Origin: Erigeron canadensis
Taxonomy: Eukaryota > Streptophyta > Magnoliopsida > Asterales > Asteraceae
Reading direction: 5' to 3'
Assembly: GCF_010389155.1 (NCBI RefSeq)
Contig: NC_057768.1
Span: forward strand, 5,640,501 to 5,704,500
Length of the DNA: 64,000 bases
The position numbers and the translations under genes were made by a program. Shown here piece after piece: positions 56,694-64,000 of this stretch (positions are counted from its first letter, which is position 1; every line of letters starts with the position of its first letter). A model generated the notes under the pieces. That model was given only the letters and a program-made list of their open reading frames with translations, made no database searches and had not been told where the DNA came from.

Positions 56694-59600
56694 TTAGATT
56701 GGTTTAAACTCAATGCCTTCAACAACAAATCCATTAAAATCCCCTTCCATGCAAAGCAAATTGACTTCAATTAGATGCGTCTGGTCGTAATTATTCAACG
56801 GCCTGAGTATACGAACCTCCATCCAGCCATCATTCCGCTGCTCCATGAAATAATTTAGTCTCCCATCAATGTACTTTTTTGGGAGTACAGAACCTTTCAC
56901 TTTTGGTGCGTTCCAAGAGTCATGGAGTTTGTTTTTGTTAGTTGGCTTAATTATTGGTGTATTGATAGGTTCGTGCAACTTCAAATGTGCATATGCTTCA
57001 CTTGATAGTCTTCCAGCCGATATGTAAGATGCTCTCAGCAAACATGCGTCTTTTTGTGTATTATTGTAGCCATCTAAAAACTTAAACACAAGATAACAAC
57101 CATATGTCGTACTAGAAGACAGCATGTCTAATTCAAGTTGACATTTAAAATAGTACTCACGTCCCTTTTGAAGTCGTACTACCTCTTTGAACCTGTTGAT
57201 CCATACATAAAATTGCTAACGACCACAAAATAAGAATGTTTGGCAATCTAAAGCAAGTCAGAGTATATACCTGGATTCAGACAGAAATAGCCTGTCCACA
57301 CGATTAGGTTCTCTAGTGTCACTTAATAAACCGCTGGGGGAACCTCTTGGCATCCTTGGCTTCCACATGGGGAAAGCTAACATCTCAATAGCTGGTAGCA
57401 TATGACATTTCCCACCGGTTGATTTGCTCAAGGAAAACCACTGCTTAAGACATTAATTGATAGCTCTTCAATGTATCGGAACTTATACTTAGATCAAGTA
57501 CAGAGTTACGTTATTACGAGAACCTTATGAACGTGGAGATATGTAAGAACCAATATAAACCTTTGATCTTATTTATCACCGGCCGGTTAGAAATAATATA
57601 CGGTATCAGTTTTGTTATTAATTTGTATTTGATGAAAATCTTTGAATACGTGATCCAAAGGGCAAAACCGGAACAACATCAGACTCCACAAATTAAGTTT
57701 CTTGTCATTATTCTGTTTGTTTGTTTTTTTTTTTTTTTTTAACATTAAAAAAGAAATTTTATTGATATGAACTCTAGCAAGAAGCTATGAGAAGTATACA
57801 ACGGTCAGAGAAACGTATAAAAGTAAAAATTACAAATTGAAACTACTCCACTGGGGCCAGTTGATTCCTAGGGAGGTCGATCTATTTGATAACTATTGAA
57901 AGTTCGTGCCTTTGAGGTCTCTTATTGCAAACCGAGTAGAGGGCTGTTTTCCAGAGAATATACAATCGTTCCTGCATTTCCAAATCGTCCAGTATTATGC
58001 AATATGGATAAGGTGTATAAGTCTTTGCTTTCGTAGGGTTGTGCCCAGGGGAAACTGGGGTTTGAGGAGATGCTTTAAATTAGTAGACTTAGGGCTATTT
58101 GTTTTGCACCAAGATTGAATGTAACTCCAAAGGATTTTTGCGAATTGGCAGTGAATGAACAAGTGTTCAGTTGACTCATTGTGGAGATTGCATAAGGAGC
58201 ATATTGATGATGTAATGGGGATATTCTTGTTGATGAACTGATCATATGTTGGTATGCGCTCCATTTCAATTCTCCAACCTAGAACATTGACTTTAATAGG
58301 AGAGAGCTTGTTCCAAGGGAACACCCAATGCTCGGGTCCAAATGTTGCTGTTTGAATACATGATTTCATGGATTTAACTGTGAAACCGCGTGAGGAATCT
58401 AAGGACCAGAGCCATGAGTCGTTTGCAGTGGAAAACTTCACACCTTGTAATCTTGAAAGCATATCTTGGAGCTGATATAACTCGGTAGACGAAGATGGTG
58501 GGCGTGACCAATACCACACCCATTGCGAAAAGACACCTTGTCCTGTACAACGATCTCTAACCCGACGATCTTTATATTTGTCTAGTCTAAACAAATCAGG
58601 GTAAGAGAGGTATAAAGTTTTGTTGCTGAGCCAATTATCAATCCAACATCTGAGTTGATCACCATTACCTAAGACGCCTAAAAACATGCACTCAAGATCG
58701 ATGTTAAACTCGGACAGGTGGGAGCTCAATCCAACAATGGATTTCCAAACTCCCACGAGGTTATTCCTGACTGGTAGGGGAGTGCAATTCCTGGAGGAGG
58801 CATGTATGGCCGTAACAACTCGGCCCCAAAGACTATCCGGTTCTAATCGAAAACCCCACCACCATTTAGTTAAAAGAGAAAGGTTTTTGCTTTGTAAACT
58901 ACCGAACCCAATTCCACCCGAGTCAACAGGGGAGATAACCCTGTCCCATGTAACCCAAGGTAGAGATATGCAAATGGCCCGACCCGACCCGACCCGCCAA
59001 AACCCGGCCTGACCCGCGACCCGTGAATGCATGAAAATTGAAACCGTAACCCGGCCCGTGAAGGTCCGGGTCGGTTAGGGTCGGATCGGGTACGGGCGGG
59101 TTGCGGGTTTTCTTCACGTTTTTTCGGTTTTTGCCTTCACACGACCCGGACCGGCCCGACCCGCGTGACCAGTGACCCGCGAATGCAACAAAAACGTGAC
59201 CCGTGACCCGGCCCATTTGGGCAACGGGCGGGTCGGTTCGGGCCGGTTTCGAGTCGGGCGCAGGTCAACGGTTCTTTTGCTCATCCCTAACCCAAGGTAT
59301 TTTTTTATTCAATGAAGAACCCCCCCCCCCCCCCAAAAGAAAGCTCAGCTCTAAGCATAGAATCAAGTTTAGAAATCACACTTACCGAGCCTTATACAGT
59401 GAGAAGAAATATGTAGGAAGACTGTCAAGCACCGACCGAATGAGGGTTATGTGACCGCCGAGGGAAAGAGTGGAAGCTTTCCAAAGTGAAAGCCTGGTTT
59501 CAAAGGTTTTGATAACAGGGGCCCAATTTTTCACAAGATTCATATTGGCACCAACTGTTAAACCAAGGTAGGTAATGGGAAATTGCCCAAGGTTGCACTT

Positions 59601-62600
59601 GAGAGTAGTATAGGAGGTTTTGCATGCTTCCTGTGAGAGGTTGAGGCCGAAAAAGAATGACTTGTGGGGATTAATCTTGAGCCCAAAAATAACGTGAAAG
59701 CAACTTAGAATTCTAGAGATATTAAGAAGATTTGTAGCCGACCATCTGCCAAGAATCAATATATCATCAGGATACAGCAAATGGTTTATATTGGGACCGT
59801 TATTTGGGAGTTGGATGTTGGATATTAGACCCAATATGGAGGCCTGGTTCAAGATATTAGAAAAAGCTTTCATCGTAATTATGAACAGGAAAGGGGAGAG
59901 TGGGTCGCCTTGCGGGACACCCCTCTCGCAATTGAATTCTTGTATAGGACAACCATTGATGAGGACTGAGGATCTCGTGGAATGAAAAATACCTCTAATC
60001 CATCTAAGCCAACGCAAAGGAAAGCCCATCTGGTCCATCATGGAGATGAGGAAATCCCAATTCACAGAATCGAATGCCTTTTCAATGTCGATTTTCAGGC
60101 AAAAAGTCTCTGGTTTTCTTTTCTTTAACCAATTAATGATCTTGTTGAGCATTAGAGGGCCGTCCAAAATATTACGCTCACTAAGGAAGGCTGATTACGT
60201 TGAGGAGATTACCTTTGCAATATTAATCTTTAACCGATTAGCCAAGGTTTTTGAGATGATATTCCTAATGCATCCAATGAAGGTAATAGGACGATAATCT
60301 GCAAGGGTTTTAACAGAAGGTTTTTTGGGGATTAAAGTGATGAAAGAAGAGTCGCAGCTACGACTAATGGATCCTGTTTCATGGAAGTCGATCATTATTG
60401 ACAATAGATCAAACTGTAGTAAATCCCAGAACTTTTTGATAAAGCAAAAATTGAAACCGTCTAGGCCGGGAGCCTTGTCACTCTCACAATCCCAAACTGC
60501 TTGCTTAATTTCTGCCAAAGAGAAAGGGAAATAAGAAGGTCTGCTTCTTCCTTTGGGGGAGTTTTAAGCCCGAAACACTTCAACTTGGGCCTATCTTTAA
60601 TGGGCTCTGTGAACTTCCGTTGGAAAAAGCTGTATGCGGCATCTCTAATACTAGGAGGGTCGATATGCCATTGGCCATCAATTTCTAAACCAACCAGTCT
60701 ATTCTTGGAAGTTCTGCTATTGATATAACGATGGAAGAAAGACGAATTTTCATCCCCATATTTGACCCACTTAGCACGAGATTTTTGATGAAGGTCTTGC
60801 GTTTTAGCATGCTCTAGTTCAAGTAGCTTATCCTTTGTCTCAATCCACAAAGTCAATTCATCATCAATATAATCTCTGATATCTACAATGGAGTCTAGTG
60901 CTGCAAGTTGATCAGTGAGTATAGTGGATCGGAGGTTTTCATAGGAATGTAATTCACGAGACCATGTTTTGAGGTTGGTTTTGAGCTTTTTGAACTTGGC
61001 GTTTAGAATTTGGTCTGGGCGACCAAAAAAAGGCCTTGATTCAATAGAGAAGGTAATGAGTTCGGTTATACCCGGTTTGTTCAGCCACGAATTGAAGAAA
61101 CGGTATGGGGATGGACCAAAATCTTGGACTGTGGTGGTTAGAGTAAGCGGTCTGTGATCGTAAAGAAACCGAGGAAGGGTGGTGAGTGCAGCACATGGCC
61201 AGGTATTAAGAAAGCTTTGTGACACTAAAATTCTATCGATTTTGCTCTTCTTTAAGCCATTATCTTTCACATAAGTATAAGAACTCCCATGCATTGTGTA
61301 CTCGTGAAGGTTGTTTTGATGGATGAATGAGTTGAAGGAGAAGGCTTCGGCATGGTTAGAGGCTGAGTTTTTTCGTTCATTGGGAAGTGGAACGGTATTG
61401 AAATCACCTAAGAGAATCTGATCTCCATGAAGAGACGAGATCAAAGTTAACTTATTATTATTATTATTATCATTATCACTTATTATTATTATTATCATTA
61501 TCATCATCATCATTATTATTATTATTATTATTATTATTGTTTCCGGTAAATGAAGTTAAGAGTAAAACAAAGCCACCCGATTAGTTTTTGTTTCAATCAC
61601 TACCGTTTAAATTCCTCCTTTTAATTTGCACATTATCCTTTTGTTAGTTACACTTAAAAAACCATGTGCTCTATACCAATAGAATTAAACTAATAGACTA
61701 AAATTCAATGTTGTGAAATGAAATCTTATCAATATCGGCATAAGTGGACTCTATCCTATTTGTTGTTAACAAATATCATGTGCTTTAATTCCTTATAACC
61801 ATTAAGACTTATTTACGTTAATTTGCAAGTCTGTAACAAACAAAGTGAGAAAATTATGAAGCTTGAATTTTAAATTTACATTTCCATAACAAATTCCCTC
61901 CGATAATTTGCACCCTACAGAAACCTCAAGTATATAAACACACATCTCTACTTTTTTTTCTTTTACCAATTCCACTACGCTACAAGTGGGATCTCTTTTA
62001 TATGTTGTTGATTTTGTGTTGGAATAAGTTGGTTCTCTTTTGGAATGGTTTCCATTTGAACGTTTAGTAACTTTTTATTCAATATTTTTGTCTCTTTTGA
62101 ACGTAGAGTAAATCACTCTATCACAGTATTATTTTGAAGTATATGTCAAGTATATTATTTTGAAGTATATGCTTGAGCTCATATTTGCCGCTTGAGCTCA
62201 TATTTGCTGGTAATTTTGTTGTTGTAGGAAACAAGTTTGAAGAATATGAACATCAGTAACCCTCAACCATTTTGTTGTTCACGACACCACAAGGAGGTAG
62301 ATACATATATATGGGCATACGAGAAATAGTCAAAAAGATTATTTTGAAATACATGTAAATATTTTTTTGTTATTGTTAAAGTGTAAAGTTATTTTCTTTT
62401 CTTATATATATAGACTTTATGCTTTTATTTTGGGCTTATAATACAGTTTCCTTTTATTGTTGGCATGAATGGATTATATTTATTTGCAAAATTGTGTGGG
62501 CTAAAATAAAAATGTGCAACTTTAGTATTAAATCTCGGGTCTTTTGAGGTACAAGTTCTCAATATTAACGAGACACTTGATGTTTTGGAACTTATTCATA

Positions 62601-64000
62601 AGTTTTTGATAGGTATGTCATTTTTCCTAATCGTTTCCGTGTGCAACCAATTTATGGTCTATGTTTGTACAAAAAATAAGGAAGGATTGTTTATCTCAAA
62701 TATCATACTTATAAAGTTATTTTTTTAAAAGTTTAACATTCAATTTATTATAAAAGACAATTCATATTCATTGTTTGTTGTTTTTCTATGCTTTTATATT
62801 AAGTCAAGCATAGATGTGAACAATAAGTTAAAATAGTTGTGTGACCCGAGCAACGCACGGGTATTGTACTACTTATTATTATTATTATTATTATTATTCA
62901 ATTTAGCTCAATAGTTCTAAACCCAATTATATGGCGCTTTAGGTTAGGAATTGTAACTTTGGATCGACATTATTGTGTGGCCTATGAGATGCTTGGGATG
63001 AGACTATCGACCATAGATTGTGCTATTGTCAGTCATCTTTGGCCGTTTTGGGATGCATCAACGTATGATGTCAAATTGGAACTCATGTCTTTTCGTCTGT
63101 CAAAGAGCTCATTGAAGCATACGCTAAAAAGCGCGTTGGGAAAAAAGACGAAAAAGATCTTCAACGGCATCATTTTTGTTACAATTTGGTGTTTTGGAAG
63201 ACTCGTGATAAGAAAGTTTTTCAGAACACAAAGATTGGTATTGACAAAGTTTTTCTTGACATTAAAGCTATTACGTACTGTAGTTTTTTTTGGTAGAAAA
63301 GTAGAAGTAGGATGAAACTATCACTTAGGAGGATTGGAATAGTTTTAATGTAATTTAATCCTCATGTAACTGTAACTTGGTGCTATTTCGTAATTGCATT
63401 GTAGTGTGATTAATTAATGTTATTAATACGTACTTTAAAAAAATAAAAAAATAATAATTACGTACGAACCTTTCGACCATTGTCAATAAGTATACCCCCA
63501 CAAAGAAGAATGTAGAGCTCTTTTATTGTAGTGCACTCCAAATGCGTGTCTGATCTGTCAATTATGCCTTGATATTCATCTGATAATGAGACACCTTCCG
63601 GTTCTTGACTCTCACTTTGTTGATCATCATCCTTCTGTAATATTACACACGACGACACATCAAATAAGATAGCAATCTGTTGAAAAAAAAAAGAAAAGAG
63701 AAGGATGGAATTGAATTAGAGTAATTAATTACCACGTATAGAGGTTGAAATTCAATTCCGTGAATCATGACATAGGGTATACCACCTTCTTTGCTACCTA
63801 AAATTCTATTAATCACAATGTCAAAATAAGCATCCTTGTCATTGTTGACAAAATGCCACAAAGTAGTCTTCCACCCTGATAGCCGGTAATTTTTTTTGCC
63901 ACTCCGTATCTCTTCAACTAAATGTGCGGAAGAGACACACAAGTCTTGGCATTGCCACTTTATCCATACCCAATTTGGCGAGTCATCAAGAGAACCAGGC
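56694..64000 (-). CDS. Host gene with PP2-like (phloem protein 2) domains, 5' end outside window
   Basis: Four minus-strand exons fit: beyond 64000 to 63733, 63634-63470, 57443-57271 and 57192-56694. All have AG/GT borders, phase is kept at each join and there are no stops. The first exon ends a PP2-like domain (WVWIKWQCQDL...GWKTTLWHF, GIPYVMIHGIEFQPL). The second carries a linker (DEYQGIIDRS, KELYILLCGG) that joins in phase to QWFSLSKSTGGKCHMLP in the third. The last holds another PP2-like domain (RFKEVVRLQKGREYYF, MLSSSTTYGCYLVF, DGWMEVRIL, FVVEGIEFKPI) and stops at 56694. PP2 proteins bind carbohydrates or associate with phloem and defence proteins; some are fused to kinases upstream. The intron at 57444-63469 is about 6 kb and holds a LINE and more. 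Confidence 0.82.
57900..58960 (-). pseudogene. LINE zf-RVT and C-terminal region
   Basis: The minus-strand frame from about 58960 reads VTWDRVISPVDSGGIGFGSL, LSLLTKWWWGF and LGNGDQLRCWIDNWL, then the zinc-binding zf-RVT part PWNKLSPIKVNVLGWRI, CSLCNLHNESTEHLFIHC (about 58195-58142). After a frameshift near 58010 it gives TIWKCRNDCIFSGKQP. This follows the reverse transcriptase in plant L1-type elements. The upstream join to reverse transcriptase is cut by a hAT-like MITE. Confidence 0.85.
58961..59289. mobile_element. hAT-like MITE, 329 bp, inside the LINE
   Basis: The ends TAGAGATATGCAAAT and, in inverse, TAGGGATGAGCAAAA match at 12 of 15 bases. A perfect 8-bp duplication ACCCAAGG (58953-58960 and 59290-59297) borders it, the hAT signature. 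The middle is very GC-rich with repeated CCCGACCC/GGGTCGGG words, as in known plant hAT MITEs of this type. Without it the LINE frame continues. Confidence 0.9.
59320..59334. repeat. C(15) homopolymer
   Basis: Fifteen consecutive C residues lie in the LINE coding part, just beside the MITE. The tract is prone to slippage and to sequencing error; the length should not be taken as exact. Confidence 0.75.
59382..60518 (-). pseudogene. LINE reverse transcriptase
   Basis: RVT_1 motifs in minus-strand order: DKAPGLDGFNFCFIKKFW, ISRSCDSSFITLIPKKP, LADYRPITFIGCI, then a TAA at about 60195 where CAA is expected. The frame goes on through FCLKIDIEKAFDSVNWDFL, GVPQGDPLSPFLFII and the catalytic box YPDD (59763-59774; YADD is usual), then GLKINPHKSFFFG and FPITYLGLTVG. 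One stop and the A-to-P change suggest it is dead. It would copy LINE RNA at the nick. Confidence 0.9.
60519..61445 (-). pseudogene. LINE endonuclease C-terminal part and linker
   Basis: The frame starts in mid-domain at QILLGDFNTV (about 61420), continues with SKIDRILVSQSFLN and YDHRPLTL, the closing motifs of apurinic-type endonucleases of LINEs, and then the linker KWVKYGDENSSFFHRYIN...KNRLVGLEIDGQWHIDP. The N-terminal catalytic part is missing through 5' truncation. It joins the reverse transcriptase at about 60520 with a frame change. Confidence 0.85.
61451..61541. repeat. (ATT)n/(ATC)n microsatellite
   Basis: Repeated TTATTATTA, TCATTATCATCATC and TTATTATTATT blocks lie at the 5' truncation point of the LINE. 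A smaller (TTA)n lies at 62874-62898. Confidence 0.9.
61945..62872 (+). mobile_element. Possible second Helitron
   Basis: TCTCTACTTTT after an A resembles a Helitron 5' end. The right end has a hairpin (ACCCGAGCAACGCACGGGT, 62843-62861) and then ATTGTACTAC before T. The last four bases read CTAC and not CTRR, so the end is either mutated or not a Helitron. Confidence 0.35.
63060..63320 (+). pseudogene. Short LINE C-terminal remnant (plus strand)
   Basis: The phrase KTKKIFNGIIFVTIWCFGRL (about 63147-63206) resembles the region after zf-RVT in plant LINEs (WTIW-R-ND). Upstream and downstream sequence does not keep a clear reading. It is in the opposite orientation to the larger LINE. Confidence 0.35.

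Larger units (their letters stand above)
57722..61450 (-). mobile_element. 5'-truncated LINE (non-LTR retrotransposon) in the PP2 gene intron
   Basis: Minus-strand order is the end of an endonuclease domain, reverse transcriptase, a zf-RVT region and a poly(A) run. The A tract (T run on plus, 57723-57741) marks the 3' end. The 5' end lies in the endonuclease gene beside an ATT/ATC microsatellite at 61451. It runs in the same direction as the host gene. A target duplication was not proven; GTCATTATTCTG next to the tail only loosely matches sequence at the other end. Confidence 0.88.
61542..63469. other. Remainder of the PP2 gene intron
   Basis: It is AT-rich. It holds a possible Helitron and a short plus-strand LINE remnant, listed separately. 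No other coding sequence was recognised. Confidence 0.5.

Noticed and set aside
58961..59289. GC island as a host promoter
   Set aside because: It is bounded by inverted repeats and an exact 8-bp duplication, so it is a MITE.
62959..63315. Frame of 118 codons as a gene
   Set aside because: Only part resembles a LINE tail and the rest makes no sense; kept only as a LINE remnant.
1..64000. Search for CRISPR arrays, rRNA or standard tRNA genes
   Set aside because: None seen. The tandem arrays present lack regular unique spacers, and the box A/B pairs found belong to SINE-like units without full tRNA folds.

Overview
This is a plant nuclear sequence: AT-rich, with intron-bearing genes, and built almost entirely of plant transposable elements. 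Sirevirus-type Ty1/copia elements with a third ORF, a Ty3/gypsy element, CACTA, PIF/Harbinger, Mutator-like, hAT MITE, Helitron and LINE copies are all present. A eudicot is certain enough. The element types and a phloem-protein-2 (PP2) repeat gene make Asteraceae a reasonable guess, but that is inference. No prokaryotic feature, CRISPR array or rRNA gene was seen.

Layout. 1-11269 is the 3' part of a decayed Sirevirus-like copia element (gag, pol, long third ORF, 3' LTR); its gag is split by a 429-bp solo LTR. 12477-35220 is the 3' end of a second Sirevirus-like element, blown apart by two later insertions: a deleted gypsy element (14177-19519) and a 14.6-kb CACTA transposon (20368-34975). 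35226-38865 is the 3' end of a third Sirevirus-like element. 38866-43900 is AT-rich with a 233-bp tandem duplication, a foldback element, a SINE-like unit and a Mutator-like element with a perfect 9-bp target duplication (42325-43664). 43915-54720 is a PIF/Harbinger transposon (Myb-like ORF plus DDE transposase, both broken), whose transposase is split by a complete copia element (47886-54511). The Harbinger/copia junction was later amplified into seven 281-bp tandem copies. 56059-56445 is a short non-autonomous Helitron. 56694-64000 (minus strand, running off the window) is the one convincing host gene, with PP2-like domains. Its roughly 6-kb intron holds a 5'-truncated LINE that itself carries a hAT-like MITE.

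Most interesting object. The CACTA element at 20368-34975 has both classic gene classes. One is a TNP2-type transposase that reads intact across four exons (26350-29925, plus). The other is a TNPA-like gene with Transposase_24 and DUF8039-like segments (about 25361-21330, minus). It also carries pieces of at least two unrelated host genes with introns kept: an auxin/jasmonate-amido-synthetase (GH3) fragment at 22683-23889, and the last two exons of cytochrome c1 at 31802-32510. A third acidic exon at 32951-33439 may be another capture. It is thus a gene-capturing CACTA that still looks capable of coding its own transposase.

Relative ages follow from nesting. Sirevirus 2 is older than the gypsy and the CACTA. 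Harbinger is older than the copia, which is older than the 281-bp amplification. The PP2 gene intron is older than the LINE, which is older than the MITE.
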